Origin: Scenedesmus sp. ARA3
Taxonomy: Eukaryota; Chlorophyta; Chlorophyceae; Sphaeropleales; Scenedesmaceae
DNA: 64,000 nucleotides
NCBI GenBank assembly: GCA_004335835.1
Contig: RWJK01001840.1
Span: forward strand, 62,001 to 126,000
Reading direction: 5' to 3'
Of the stretch, positions 1 to 12,738 are shown piece by piece (the stretch's first letter is position 1; each line of letters begins with the position of its first letter). The notes under the pieces were generated by a model. The model ran no database searches and was not told the DNA's origin. It saw nothing but the letters and a program-made list of their open reading frames with translations. A program made the translations under genes and the position numbers.

Positions 1-1121
1 CCACACATCTCAAGCACAGCAAGTGGTGCAGTGGCACCCACTGCCAGCATCACGGCAGCAGCAGCAGCAGAGCTGGCAGCAGCAGCGGAGATGCTGCCAT
101 CGAAGCCGCTGGCAAAGCAGGCGGCTGCGAATGCCAAGTTCACTGCCAAGCTTGCTGCCATGAGTGCTGCGGAGCTGCGGCGCAAATATGCTGAGCTGGT
201 CATCCAGCAGGTGAGTGGTTGCGAAGTGTTATAACACTGTCACAACATGTGATCTGATCAGTGCTGTGACATTTCCCGCCTCCATGAGTGCTGCGGAGCT
301 GCGGCGCAAGTACGCTGAGCTGGTCATCCAGCAGGTGCGTGGCTACTAATAAAACACCATGTCATAACGTGTTGTTTGATCAGTGCTATGACATTCCTGC
401 CACCATGAACGCTGCTGAGTTGCGGCGCCAGTATGCTGAGCTGGTCGTCCAGCAGGTGTGTGGCTACGAATAACACAACACTGCCATAACATGTTATTCA
501 ATCACTGCTGTGACAATTCCGGGCGCCATGAGCGCTGCTGAGCTGCGACGCCAGTATGCTGAGCTGGTCATCCAGCAGGCTGGCTAGCAATGATTTTAGC
601 ATGACCTGTTACCTGATCTCTGTCATAACACTTTCTGCTGCCATGAGTGCTGCAAAGATTTGGCGCAAGCATGCATATAGTGGCTGCAGTGTGGTGCTGT
701 CAGCTTGCTGCTGCTGCTGCTGCTGCTGCCGGGTAATATACGCGCTTGGCGGCGTGGGCATCTTTATGGTGCAAGCATCAACCATTGCTGGTGGTGCTGC
801 TGCTGCTGCTGCTGCCGCCGCCAGGTCGTTCGAGCCTTTGGCGGCGTGGGCATCTTCATGGTGCTTGCGCTGTTCACTCCTCCAGTCTCCACCTGCCTGC
901 TGCCTCCCTGTGGGCTGCCCCCTGTGGTGGTGGCTGTGGTGCCGCTGCTGGTCAGCTTTGCAGTCAGTGCATTTGTGACAGTCAAAGACAAGTTTGTGCA
1001 CCGGCTGGTGTTTGCATTCGACTGGTGGATGCACCCGGAGGACAGGGAGCCAGGGAGGTGGAGCGTGCTGACCAATGGGGTGAAGTTGAACAGGGAGATG
1101 GCAGCTGAAGGCGTTGTGTAA
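1..1121 (+). CDS. Membrane protein of unknown family, 3' part
   Basis: Seen: an exon open from base 1 and ending in a GTGAGT donor after base 210. It is Ala-rich and closes with the charged stretch SAAELRRKYAELVIQQ. A second exon runs 825-1121, after a (CTG)n-CCGCCGCCAG acceptor, and ends in TAA; the phases agree (0/0). The last exon encodes 98 residues with two hydrophobic stretches, around GGVGIFMVLALF and PPVVVAVVPLLVSFAVSAFV, then a polar tail containing EDREPGRWSVLTNGV. Inference: the C-terminal end of a membrane protein whose 5' part lies outside the window. I do not recognise the family. The intron holds four degenerate copies of the first exon's tail and one of the second exon's head (about 735-775); the 3' flank holds three copies of the C-terminal codons. 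Confidence 0.55.
284..660 (+). repeat. Donor-side exon echoes, about 120-bp period
   Basis: Copies of the last ~54 bases of the upstream exon plus its donor begin near 284, 404, 528 and 642. Spacing from the parent at 162 is 122, 120, 124 and 114 bases. The first three still read SAAELRR-YAELV-QQ or nearly so and end in GTGCGT, GTGTGT and a broken GCTGGC; the fourth is decayed. Intronic sequence between copies is repeated too, so the unit is exon tail plus start of intron. Confidence 0.8.
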
Positions 1122-1147
1122 GGAGGGGGCGTGCCAGGGTCCAACAT

Positions 1148-1184
<37 letters not shown>

Positions 1185-1236
1185 GGCGGCAGCGGCTGCG
1201 GCAGCAGCAACGGCAGCGGCAGCCGCAGCAGCAACA

Positions 1237-1413
1237 CCGGGGAGGACAGGGAGCTAGGGCGCTGGAGCGTGCCGATGAATGGAGTGCAGATGAACAGGAA
1301 CACGGCGGCTGACGGTGCTGTTGTGTAAGGAGGGTGCGTTCCAGGGTCCAACGTCAGCAGCAGCAGCAGCAGGCGGCGGTGGCGGCAGCGGCGGCGGCGG
1401 CAGCATCAAAATT

Positions 1414-1471
<58 letters not shown>

Positions 1472-1645
1472 AAGCAGCAGCAGCAGCATTGGCAAAGAGA
1501 AGCAACAACCCGGAGGACCGGGAGCCGGGGCGCTGGAGCGTGCTCACAAATGGGGTGAAGATGACCAGAGATATGGCGGCTGAAGGCGTCGTGTAAGGAA
1601 GTTGTATGCTGGCAGCGTAACACCAGCAGCAGCAGCAGCAACATT

Positions 1646-1681
<36 letters not shown>

Positions 1682-1776
1682 GCAATAACCGGGAGGACCA
1701 GGAGCCAGGCAGGTGGAGCGTGCTTACAAATGGGGTGAAGCTGAACAGGGAGATGGCGGCAGATGGTATTGTGTAG
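1237..1776 (+). repeat. Three copies of the last exon's 3' end with stop codons
   Basis: Downstream of the stop at 1119-1121 the C-terminal codons (EDREPGRWSV...GVV-stop) recur, ending at 1328, 1596 and 1776. Each keeps the frame and a stop (TAA, TAA, TAG), with substitutions such as NGVQMNRNTAADGAVV. They are separated by CAG-rich spacers, including (CAG)n near 1148-1180 and 1411-1490. No start codon or acceptor makes them obvious separate genes; they look like diverged tandem duplicates of the terminal coding segment. Confidence 0.75.
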
Positions 1777-3746
1777 GGGAAGTGTGTTTCGGCAGTAACC
1801 CAAAGTGACACCAGCAGCAGAGGCCATACCAGCACCAGCAGCAGCAGGCGGCAGCGCGTGCGCTGACAGGTATACCATGACAGCGAGGTGGGAGCTGCCA
1901 TGTCAGTGACCTGCGGGGTTACGGGCAGATGTGCAAGGGGATGTGTAAGGGGAGCGGGGTGGGGGGCTGTCTATATTCCGACAGCAGCAGTGCAGCCAAA
2001 TGCAGGGAAGCTATGTGCCGGGTACAGTTTGCGCAAAAAGGACGCATGCTGGAAGCACTCATCACCACCGTTACCACCACCACCATCAGCAACATGGTGG
2101 TGCACCAGGTGCTGAGGCACCTGCGCATGGCTGTGTTCCAATAACAGAGATCCTTTATCATGGTTTGAAGTTCTGGTATGGTCTTGATGGCTGATGCCGC
2201 ATGGCTGCATGCAGAGTGTGATGGCCAAGCAAACATCATGTTTGCAATGATTGCTCGGGCCCTGTGCTTGTACAGGTGATCTGCTAGTGCACAACGGCAC
2301 CACCTTCAATAATAGTCGAGGCGTACAGTATGGTGTGGCTGCTAGCTCTTGCGTGTGATGAACACATTCCAGTGGATGTACCACCAGGTTTTGGAGAAGA
2401 CAAAAGGTCGGCTGGCTGGCTGGTTAAGAACCCTCTCTCTGATCAAAGCGCTGTTCACTGGAGCAAAGTACTGCATGTGTCATTGTACACATCACCGGTT
2501 CCAGACATTGCTGTATTGCAATCTGCTCGAACTAATGTTCAAGCATAGCTTGTGTCTGCTGGTGTGGATTTGCAGAAGCAGCAAGCTGCCAACAAGTAGG
2601 GTGCCCTGTGAGCAGCGCAGCTCCTTGTGGTTCATGCGCGGCATGGCGAGACAGGTGTTGCGTGCACTAGCAGCATCGTCATTGCAGAAGTTGGCGGGTG
2701 CTGTGTTGTAACATACCTTGTATCGCGTCACCCAGACCCCCAAATGCAGCACTGTCCGCTGGCAGTGACAAACGCACCTGAATCCCTGCGGAGTCATGCA
2801 TCACGTGCGCACAAGCAAAGGCATCATTCTCTCTGCTCGCTGCTGCATAGGATGCCGATCACGTTTTGGATGTAACACAAGTTACACAGTCAACGCAGCA
2901 TTGGCTCACATTCTCATCCTCACTCACTGGTAAAGCTGCCACACAGCAACAGTAACACTACATTTTTTGCTGTCTGCAGTGCCTACACGCATATCTTGAA
3001 GCTGCAGTATTGCGCACGACCCCTCCCTCCCCAGCTACATGTAAAAGCAACAACCCCACGACACTTGCAGCAGCAGAAACTGAGAGCTGCAGCAAACCAA
3101 CACCGCTGACTTATTCATGGTTGCTGCATCACATGCAGTTGGTATTCAGTACCATGACCATAACTGTGTGCAATCTGATGGGAAAAACATGCCTGGCACA
3201 CCCTGCCTACTACCAAAAACACCATGGTAGCAGAGAAGAGCTGAAAACAAAGAACCTCAGTTCGACTGATTGTCAGAGCACCTGGTGCACTTGTTGATGC
3301 ATTGCTGCAGCAAAGGCACGGCTACCACTCATACAAGCCATGTTGATTGACCACGGGGCAGCATTGTTCAGTTGATGACACGTTTGGAAACATACATTCA
3401 TGGTGTACATAATTCTTAACAGGCATACACGTGACAGCCGCCTGTGGCAGAACTATGTAACACCACAACCCAAGACAGTGCAGTAAAGCGTGTAAGTGTG
3501 CTGGAGCATTTGGGACAAAAGACACAGATTTTGACCTTTTGCTGTAAGTAGGTGGTCTGTTTATCAACAGATTGCAGGCTTTGAAACTATGTCTCATTCG
3601 AAGTATAAGCTGGCCAAAAGAGGCAACAGAGGTGCAACCAAAGCCACTGCCAATGCAATGTACGATCAATGATTGTCGGGAGAGGCATCATGACGGTAGC
3701 AGTTCAACTTTGTTTAAACAAACAGCATTTCCGTGGTCCCGCGGCC
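1777..3746. other. No recognisable gene
   Basis: About 2 kb with only short, low-quality open frames on both strands and no codon pattern or motif I recognise. It lies between the tail of the membrane-protein gene on the + strand and the end of the ShKT glycoprotein gene on the - strand, so both 3' untranslated regions probably lie here. Confidence 0.5.
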
Positions 3747-6700
3747 TCATTTGCGGGCACCCTTCTTTGCCAGGCATGCCGCAGCGTTGTTTGCGTGAGC
3801 CTCCGCCAGCGCCTGGCTGAAGGTTGCAGCACCGCCAGACGCCTCAGCCTTAGCATATGCCTCTGCAGGGAGAACAGCAGGATGCGGCTTGCACAACTTG
3901 AATGACGCAAAGCTGGCACTCTGGCTGGTGCATGCAGATGAAGCAGCACTACGCATGTGCATGGAGTGTACGTGCTGTTGACAATGAAGAAGACAAACAT
4001 GCAATCCTGGGCCTGCAATGTGAAAGATCTGGGGATCAGCAGCTTTGACCATGCAACACATAACAAGCAGGAATCCAGATAACGATTCACACTCACGTGC
4101 CAGTGCCTGTCCTGGTCCGCTGGCGCAGTCGTTGCCTGCTGCTGCCAGTGCCTGGTTGACAGCAACTGCAGTGGAGGTTGCAGTGGCAGGGCGCGTCAGC
4201 TGCTGCTGCAGCTGCGTGAAGTTGCTGGTGTCAATGTACGTAGATGCACTAGCACTTGCTGTTACAGTTGCTGAGCTGCTGGCTGCTGGTGCAGGAGCAG
4301 GGTTGTTGGCGCTGCTGGTCGTTGCTGCAGGAACAGGAGTATTGGCGGTGGTGGGTGTTGCTGCAGGGACAGGATTGTTGGAGCTGTGGGCAGACAGGCG
4401 TGGGCAGCAGGAGCGTGAGTACAACAGCAGGGACAGGCAGGGCCACACACCGCATATGCCTGATGAGTGCCAGTAGCTTGTTGCTGGCACATGGGGCAAG
4501 TGCCAGTACACACAGCACAGCCTACGCTTCACCAGTTGTTTGAGGCCATATCTCACGGCATAGATCATCTCTCTAGCTCATGATGAGCTGCTGAGATCAC
4601 ATGACAGTGCACCAATCATTGATGCTCTGGCATGATGAGCTGCTGAGATCACATTACAGTGCACCAATCATGATGCTCTGGCTGCTGGGTGCTTGGCCCC
4701 ACCTGGCGGTGGCAGTGCTTGTAGCAGAAGCCAATGCAGAGCTAGTTGCAGAGCCCAGGCAGGCCTGTGCATTGCCCGCATTGGCTCGCGCCAGTGCCTG
4801 GCTGAAAGCTTCAGCGCTGCCTGACGCCTGTGCCTGAGAGTACGCCCCTGCAGCAGCAGCGGCGTCAGAAGCAAAGGCAAGGTCAGTTAAGCCAATGTGG
4901 CCTGCTGACCCCACCTGTTGATGATACTTCAACATAGACCAGCGATGGCAAGTAAACGCACGGACATAAGCAAGTGTTGTATTTGACATACAGCACAACT
5001 TGGACAGAGCAGAGCCAATGTACCACGCTGACTTATTTCTTCACAGTGAATAACCTCCATAAGCAGCCAACTCATGTCATCATGGCAGTGCAAACCAAAC
5101 AGCTTACCTGCGAGTGCCTGCCCTGGCCCGCTGTTGCAGCTGCCGCCAGCAGCAGTGATCGCCTTGCTGATGGCTGAGGCAAAGGCTGGTGCTGACGCGG
5201 GGTTGGTCAAGCCCTGCTGCAGCTGCTGGGGATTGTTCACACCAACATTAGAGGTGGCTGAAGACGAAGCCTGGGCTGTTGCAGGGGTATTGCTGTCATC
5301 CTGGGTTGTTGATGATACAGGGGTTTGACCAGGGCTGCTTGTGGACGTGGATGTGGTTGTGGCAGTTGATGTCATGCTAGTAGTGGCCTGGTGGGTTTGT
5401 GCGGCTGGGGTTGTCTGTGGCACTGTGGGCCCCTGGCGGCCTGGCAGGAGGGCGCCCAGGTAAGCTGCAGCGTTGGGCCAGGACGGGAATTCAAAGCTTG
5501 GCCAGGTGGAGGAGCTGGCAGGTGGTGTGCTGGATGGCGTGGCAGGCGGTGTTGATGGCTGGGAGCTGGCTGCATCATAGCTGGGAGGGCTGCTGCTGCT
5601 GCTGGTCTTGATGTCAACAGCAGGTCTTGGGATGGTCGGTTGCTGCACAACAGCAGGGCTGGGGCTGATGGCCTGGTCAGCAATGACAGGGCTTGGGCTG
5701 GTCGGCACAGCCACTGCCACAGCAGGGCTGGGGCTGGCAGGCTGGTCAACCACAGTAGGACTGGGGCTGGCGGGTTGGTCAGCCACAGCAGGGCTGGGGA
5801 TGGTAGGCTGATCGACTACAGCAGGGCTGGGGATGGTAGGCTGATCGACCACAGCAGGACTGGGGCTGGCGGGCTGGTCAGCCACAGCAGGGCTGGGGAT
5901 TGTAGGCTGGTCAGCCACAGCAGGGCTGGGGATGGTAGGCTGGTCGATCACAGCAGGGCTGGGGCTGGCGGGCTGGTCAACCACAGCAGGGCTGGGGATG
6001 GTAGGCTGATCAACCACAGCAGGGCTGGGGATGGTGGGCTGGTCAACCACAACAGGGCTGGGGCTTGGGGGTTGATCGATCACAGCAGGGCTTGGGATGG
6101 CGGGCTGGTCGACCACAGCAGGGCTGGGGCTGGGCTGATCAATCACAGCAGGGCTGGAAATGGCGGGCTGGTCAACCACAACAGGGCTGGGGCTAGTGGG
6201 CTGGTCAACCACAGCAGGGCTTGGGATGGCGGGCTGGTCAACCACAGCAGGGCTGGGGCTGGGTGGCGCAATTACGATCACAGCAGGGCTTGGGCTGGGT
6301 GGTGCTTCAAGGACATGAGGGATGGGGCTGGTTGGATCCACTGATACATCAGGGCTGGGGCTTGGCAGCTCATCACCAGCAGCAGGGCTGGGGCTGGGTA
6401 GCGCAACCACGATTACATCAGGGCTGGGGCTGGGTGGTGCATCAATAACAGGAGAAGCTGCCGGGGTGGGGCCGCACTGCCCGCATGTGCGTGAACAAAC
6501 TGTGCGCCATAACCCATCTGCGCCCACACCTTTGAAGTTTTTCAATGCAGAACAGGAGTAACCTTCCTTTATCTGCGCAGCACAACAAACAAGAGCGGTC
6601 GTGATGATGGTCATGCTGTCTGTGTAGCAATCCCAGCAGACAGGGCGCTGCTCTAGAATCCATCTGCACATGCGTAAACCAGGAAGAATGGTTTGATCAG

Positions 6701-9700
6701 AACATTCAGGGCTGCACCTGCATCTGTCAAATTCTATTGAAGTGGCAAGCTGTGTGTCTGCTTACAGAGCTGCAATGCGTCAGCATACATACGCACCGCA
6801 TCTTGGCAGCTGTAAATGCCTTCAAAACCTTCAACCGGATATTCAAGGTTTTCATCGCACTCAAGGATAGGATAGTCTTCACTACCCAGAAGGGGGCTAG
6901 GTGGCGCCACATTCGGGGGCGCTGAGGAGTTGCCGCTAGTGCCGCACCGCCCGCATGAGCGCAGGCAGACGCCAAATCTTGCCAAATAATCACATTGACC
7001 CGGTGCAAGTTTTGGAACCTGCGGGGCACGATAATGACGGTGGTGGTAAGCAACAAATCACAACTTATGTATCACCATCCCGCACACTTACACAGCAGCA
7101 GAAGCAGTGCTCATTGTCTACCATCAGCGGCTGGTGGCCAATGCAGCAGTGCACACACACAACTCCTCAACTCCGACAGGGATGCATGTACATTGGCAAG
7201 GCTATACGTCTGCCTGCACTGGCCGCTGTAGTGGAAGCGCAATGCCAATGCTGTGGTGTGCTGTTGGCAGGCGGCATGCAATGCATGTCCTGGCCACGTC
7301 TACCAACGTAATGATTGTGCAAGATAATGTACCAGCTGGATTGGATGAGGCATCATACTGTGAACTGGGAAGACCAGCCACTTTGCTTGTTGGCACAGCA
7401 AATTAGAGATTTTGGCACTGTATGATTGTTTGATAAGCACATGCCAAGCTCGATCATTCAGGTTGTTGTATAGGCACAGCACTGACAACCTGTTTGCTGT
7501 CCTGCTTTTGAAAATTATCAAATAGCAGATGCAAAAAATACTCACCAAATCTTTACAGCGCGACAATTCTTGAGTATCCGGATCGTAGACTGCAATATCA
7601 GAGCATTCCTGTGAGGGCCCACTTGGGTTAGGCGACGCATCCGCAGTCGCATCAGGGCTGGGACTGAGGCTGCAGCGCCCGCACGAGCGCAGGCAGACAC
7701 CAGATCTTGCCAAATAATCGCATTGACCTGATGCAAGTTGTGAGACCTGCGGAGCACAAAATATGACTGTGGTTGTAAGCAGCAGACACAAAATCTGTGT
7801 CACCATCCCGCAAACTACACAGCAGCAGAAACAGTGCTCATTGTCCACAAACACACCAAGCATCAGCGGCTGGTGGTCATCATAGCAGTGAGCACACATA
7901 ACTTCCAACCTCAAGAGGAATGCATGTACATCAGCAAAGCCATACGTCTGCCTGCAATGTTGTAGTAGAAGCGCCATCCTAACGCTGCGGTGTGCTGTTG
8001 GCAGGCGGCACGTGATGCAAGTCCTGGCCACGTCTATAAAGACATGAATCTACAATTTGAGGTACGTGGTGGCCTGGATGAAGCATTATAATGTAAAGAG
8101 GGTGAGTGCAGCCACTTCACTTGTTTTCACAACACACCATTTCTTTACACTACAACTTTGGCACTGCAGAACGGTTTAAAAAGCACATGACAAGCTTGAT
8201 CATTCCGTTGCTGCCGTCAAGACACAGCACTAACAACCTGTTTGCCACCCTGCATTTGGTGGTTGGTGAATAGCAGCTGCACAAACCACGCACCACTCCT
8301 CTACACAGCACTGACGTCCTGTTTGCTGTCCTTCATTTGGTGGCTGGTGAATAGCAGCTGCACAAACCACTCACCACTTCTTTACATTGGTAGGTAATGC
8401 CAGTAGCTGTATTGATGAATCCATTATCAGAGCATTCCTCTGGGGGACCACTCGGGCTGGATGACGCATCCGCAATCACATCAGGGCTGGAGCTGGGTGA
8501 AGCATCTGCAACCAAATCAGGGCTGGGGCTGGGTGACGCATCGGCAGTCGCATCAGGGCTGGGGCTGGGTGACGCCGCCACAGTTACATCAGGACTGGGG
8601 CTGGGTGACGCCTCCGCAGTTACATCAGGACTGGGGCTGGGTGACGCCTCCACAGTCACATCAGGGCTGGGGCTGGGTGACGCCTCCGCAGTTACATCAG
8701 GACTGGGGCTGGGTGACGCCTCCGCAGTCACATCAAGGCTGGGGCTGGGTGATGCATCCACATTCACATCAAGGCTGGGGCTGGGTGATGCATTCACAGT
8801 CACATCAGGGCTGGGGCTGGGTGATGCATTTACAGTCACATCAGGGCTGGGGCTGGGTGACGCCTCCACAGTCACATCAGGGCTGGGGCTGCGTGACGCC
8901 TCCACACTCACATCAGGGCTGGGGCTGAATGATGCATCTACATCTGACTGAACAATCACATCTGGGCTGGGGCTGGGTGACGCATCCACAGTCACATCAA
9001 GGCTGGGGCTGGGTGACGCCTCTGCAGTCACATCAGGGCTGGGGCTGGGTGACGCATCCACAGTCACATCAGGGCTGGGGCTGGGTGACGCCTCTGCAGT
9101 CACATCAGGGCTGGGGCTGGGGGGCGCATCCACAGTCACATCAGGGCTGGGGCTGGGTGATGCCTCCACCGTCACATCAGGGCTGGAGCTGGGTTGCTCA
9201 TCAACTGCAGCAGGGCTGGGGCTTGGACTGGCGCTGGCTTGCTCGCCATCCGCAGGAGGGCTGGGGCTGGGTGAAGCATTTGCTGGCACCTCAGGGCTGG
9301 GGCTGGGTGACAAGACCACAGCGGGGGATGGTGAGGGGCTGGTGCTGCAGTGCCCACACGTGCGCAAGCAGTAGCTTCCTTGTTTCATCCATTTTTGTTG
9401 ACAAGCACCCCAGTTTCTCTGCACGGCGCACGACAGTGCAGGGACATAAGACAACATCAGACATAAGACAACCATCAGGCTGGTGATATCACCATCCCAC
9501 AAGCCATGCAGCAGCAAAGGAAGTGTTGTGTAGGTTTCCTGCAAATGGACAACAGCAAGATGTGGATGCTGCTTGACATGCCGTGTCAAACTTACCAAAG
9601 TTAGTCCACTTCAGCCCGTGGATCTGCCAGGAGCAGTAACACTTGAACCTGCTATGTTCACAGGTATGGGAGTGGCTGATGCATAGCTGCTCAAGACACC

Positions 9701-9936
9701 AGTGCCCCAATAAGACAACATCAGCGCTATCTGACGCAACAACACTGGCATAGCTAAGGTCGCTATGCATTTGTGCTTTATCCTATCAACAGCAACCACA
9801 CTATCACCACACACCTGCTGTTTGCAGCTGAAGAGGTTGTTGGGGGAAATATCAGTGCACCCCTTGGAGGGATCGCGCTGGGCAGGGTTGGCCCAGTACT
9901 TGGTTCCCTTGTTGTCAAACTCCCAGTGCCCACCAC
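3747..9936 (-). CDS. Secreted ShKT-domain / Ser-Pro-repeat glycoprotein
   Basis: Eight exons chain in phase: 9936-9815, 9418-8375, 7746-7546, 7018-6797, 6572-5108, 4847-4703, 4383-4097 and 3862-3747 (TGA), about 1,199 residues. The first exon, expected to carry a signal peptide and end in phase 1, was not found. Four six-Cys ShKT-like modules are visible (e.g. GVCLRSCGRC, SYCLRTCGHC, VCSRTCGQC). Each is split by an intron after its second Cys (FSCKQQ, YQCKEV, SRCKDL, YSCQDA). Exon 2 carries dozens of SPSPDVTV-type repeats and exon 5 SPAVVDQP-type repeats, typical of hydroxyproline-rich algal wall or matrix proteins. The C-terminus is a duplicated pair of modules (GPGQALA...FSQALA...AC). Known: ShKT modules occur in algal secreted proteins. 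Inferred: extracellular-matrix component. The splice model is mine. Confidence 0.75.
6797..8375 (-). repeat. Tandem duplication of a ShKT module with its introns
   Basis: The exons at 7746-7546 and 7018-6797 both begin with a near-identical half-module (GQCDYLAR-GVCLRSCGRC). Their upstream introns are also related: the stretch with gctgttggcaggcggca and ctggccacgtc occurs near 7260-7300 and near 7990-8030, about 725 bases apart. A smaller duplication near 8223-8300 and 8303-8375 repeats the exon end and intron start at the donor of the large SPSPDV exon. The module therefore spread as an exon-plus-intron unit. Confidence 0.65.
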
Positions 9937-10236
9937 CTGCACATGACAGGGTGAGGCAACAACAGCAGCAGCAACAACGCAGCATACTCAGCAGCCTGAA
10001 CTAAGAAAGGTTGCACCTAAGTATATGGGCAGGCAAGCACTTGCTTGCAGGAAACTGGCTAGCTGCCGCTGCTGACAACATGGAAGGCTCCACTCCCGGC
10101 AGGTTTGGCCAAAGAGTCAAGGGATATGCAGACGCTTCAAGCACAAAGGCGCTGGTTTAAGTGTGTGTTGCCTGATGTATGAGATTTGTGGCACTACCAG
10201 GGATGAGGCAGCGCAATGTGTGGATGCAGGACGATT

Positions 10237-10475
10237 TTACGCATGATGAAAGCATAGCTGCACACCTTCGTGTGCGGCAGAGCTCAGCTTGCGAACAAGA
10301 TCCACAACCTTGTCAGCACACTCACCCAGACGGTCGCCTAGTGACAGGATGTGGCGTGTAGTTTGCTGGTGCGCCTCTTCATGGGCCTCTCGCTTGCTGT
10401 CCTGCAAGGTCCGACCTGCAGCAGGGCGAGGAAAAGGGCCAAAGGCGGTTGCAGGAACTGATGGTGAGTGTTGTT
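10237..10475 (-). CDS. Possible 3'-terminal exon, unrecognised
   Basis: Read on the - strand, a frame without a start codon runs through a CTGCTGCAG acceptor-like site near 10418 and ends at TAA (10237-10239). After the acceptor it is charged and helical (SKREAHEEAHQQ, LGDRLGECADKVVDLVRKL) with no low-complexity bias, so it looks like genuine coding sequence. I cannot name a family. It could be the last exon of a gene whose earlier exons lie upstream, possibly including 11164-10907, or a transposon remnant. Confidence 0.3.
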
Positions 10476-10906
10476 GGTACCTTGCACAGGTGGTTAGCGG
10501 AGGCCATCAATCATGCTGTGCATCTGAGCCATTAGTGTAGGGTATGCATCTGCTTGCGACAAGGATTGTTGCATGTGTCACTGTAGCATGATGCAGCAGC
10601 ATAATCATGCTACTGGAACTGCTGCGCTTGCCACAGGCTGTCTAGCAGAGGCTGCCATCGCTGTAATCCGTGCACACTGATGCTGCAGTCTGTTGCTATC
10701 TGCATGCATGGTCAACTGCTTTCCTGCAAGCAATGTGGTGCTGCAACATGAAGCCGCCTACTACATGCTGCTGTACCATACTGCTTGCAGGAGAGCTGGA
10801 GTCCAGCCACTGCTGCCTAGCCTATGCATGGCTAGCCAGAACTAAACATCCGCATACAAGAGGTGCAGAACATCCGCTACTGGTTGTAAGTTCCAGGTCA
10901 TGCTGA

Positions 10907-11164
10907 TCAAACGCGTTGTTTCTGCTCGACCATCAGCTTGCTGCTGTTGCGTGCGTGTTGCCGCGCATACCTTTGATGCTGCTGGCTGTAAGCAGCATGA
11001 TAGCTGCCATCAGCAGCAATTCTATGCTGTTGCTCATAGTGGCAGTCGCTGCCTGCAATCACGTCGGGGTCCTGCATCAATTGCGTCAAATCGCTGCAAG
11101 CGTTTGGCAGCTGCGGGGCTTGTCTAGGAGCATCAACCCAAGCTACCAGCTGAACCGGCGTCAA
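10907..11164 (-). CDS. Possible small exon or ORF, unrecognised
   Basis: An 85-codon frame on the - strand starts with TPVQLVAWVDAPRQ and contains NACSDLTQLMQDPDVIAG before a Gln/His-rich end. A GTATGC donor-like site lies at about 10973, after which the sequence loses coding character. It may belong with the exon at 10475-10237 on the same strand, but no phase-compatible join was found. No family recognised. Confidence 0.22.
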   Translation of the reverse strand: MTPVQLVAWVDAPRQAPQLPNACSDLTQLMQDPDVIAGSDCHYEQQHRIAADGSYHAAYSQQHQRYARQHARNSSKLMVEQKQRV

Positions 11165-12170
11165 TCAAGCGATCACGCGTCTTCTGTGGTGCTGAGCTGA
11201 AGATTATTTCAAATAAGTGACATGAAGACCTTAGGGTTCACCTGCTGAAGTGTGGCAACAGCTGACGATAATTAATTGACGTGGACAAGCTTGAAAACGG
11301 AGCTTTATCAGTTGCAAACAGTTGGCTGTTGCTTTGGCCGCAGGAACCGGCATCAGGGACCGACATAAGACTATGCCATCGAAACAGTAGATGGCACGCT
11401 GCCAAGTACAGAAAAGGTTGTAGCAATTACGCATCTTCACAAGCTGTATTCATCATGAGAAGTTCATGACCACCATTGCATGCAGTTTGTTGTGATGTTG
11501 ACAGCCAACATGGGTGAGCATGCCATCCTCCCCACGGTGGGGTCAAGCTCATTTTCCAGGTAAAAGCTCTAAACCAACAGCACTGTTGGAAGCTTGCAGT
11601 TGCGGCTGCATGCGCTGTTCAATTGCCCTCATGGTGAGCCACATGACTGCTGTTCAATTGGGGTTCTGACACTTCACGGCGTGAGCAGCTGTCCAAGGTA
11701 TACCTTGGTTACGTACGTAACGGTAACCGACGGCGTGTCAGTCAGGTCCGCCCGCACCACTTGTCCTGACGCCTCAATAGTAGAGTCGGCAATGATAAGT
11801 GGAATGTTTAAACTGGCTTTTATGCCAATTGAATCGGCACAGCAGTGGGTGTCATGTTCTTGCCTCAGTTTGCCCCTGTCGGAGCTCGGAGGTGTAGTCC
11901 TCGTCAGCAGTGCGGCACTTGCCCGTCACTTTGAGTCACAGTAATTAACATATATGTCTACCTAGCATCGCTGCGTGCAACCGGCCTTCCAGTCGCATGA
12001 TCGGCGACATGCTGGCCTACAAACCTTGGCTGCTTGCACGGTAGCCTACATGCAATCGACATCTTCACAAACCATTTGATTTGATAAATACCAAATAATT
12101 ATACCTGCTGTAGATCCATCGCTGTAAACTAGGACCCACGAGTAGCTGTGCTCCCCATACAGCAAGCACC
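11165..12170. other. Intergenic, upstream of the LamG receptor gene
   Basis: No convincing gene. The 116-codon + frame at 11594-11944 has no recognisable domain. The last few hundred bases must hold the promoter and 5' untranslated region of the gene starting at 12171; no promoter element is clear enough to call. Confidence 0.4.
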
Positions 12171-12694
12171 ATGAAGGCCGTTTGCAGGCTGCTCCTGTGC
12201 AGCATCCTGCTGCTGCCAGCACATGCTGCACGCACCACTGCCTTTGGTGGTGGTGGTGATGCTGCTGCTGCTGCATCAGCCATGCAAGCAGCAGATCTTG
12301 CTAGAGAGCTAGATCAGGCCACACAGCCACAACAGCAGCAACAACAGCAACAGGCGAGCTCTTCTTTGGTTACAGAGCGAGCAGCAGCACATGCAAGGCA
12401 GATGCAGCAGAGTGCGGCAGCAGCACACCAGGGCTGCTCTTTTGATGCTGACTGTGTCAGCAGCAGCAGCAGTAGCAGCACCACCCGTGTATGTGTGCCA
12501 GCGTACCTGCAGGAGCTCTACATGCTGCAAAGCAGCAGCAGCAGCAGCAGAACAACAGTAGCAGATCATGCTGGTGGCATTGCAGCAGCAGCTGCTGCTG
12601 AGCTCACAACGCCCCAGGTCACAGCAACAGGGCCTGCTGCAATCTTCCAGGCACGCAGGCACCTTCCATCACCTGAGGTCACCACCGGCACCAC

Positions 12695-12738
<44 letters not shown>

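Noticed and set aside
8397..9486. Long + strand frames rich in HQGWGWV or TSGLGLGDAS repeats
   Set aside because: They are the complementary strand of the SPSPDV repeats of the - strand gene; the repeat makes all frames open.
9611..9692. Possible extra exon FKCYCSWQIHGLKWTNF in the ShKT gene
   Set aside because: It has splice-like ends, but its phase does not fit either neighbour, and skipping it gives a perfect six-Cys module.
9945..9985. ATG at 9985 (MLRCCCCC...) as start of the ShKT gene
   Set aside because: The stretch is a typical TTG/CTG-rich intron end finishing in TGTGCAG; a poly-Cys start is not a plausible signal peptide.
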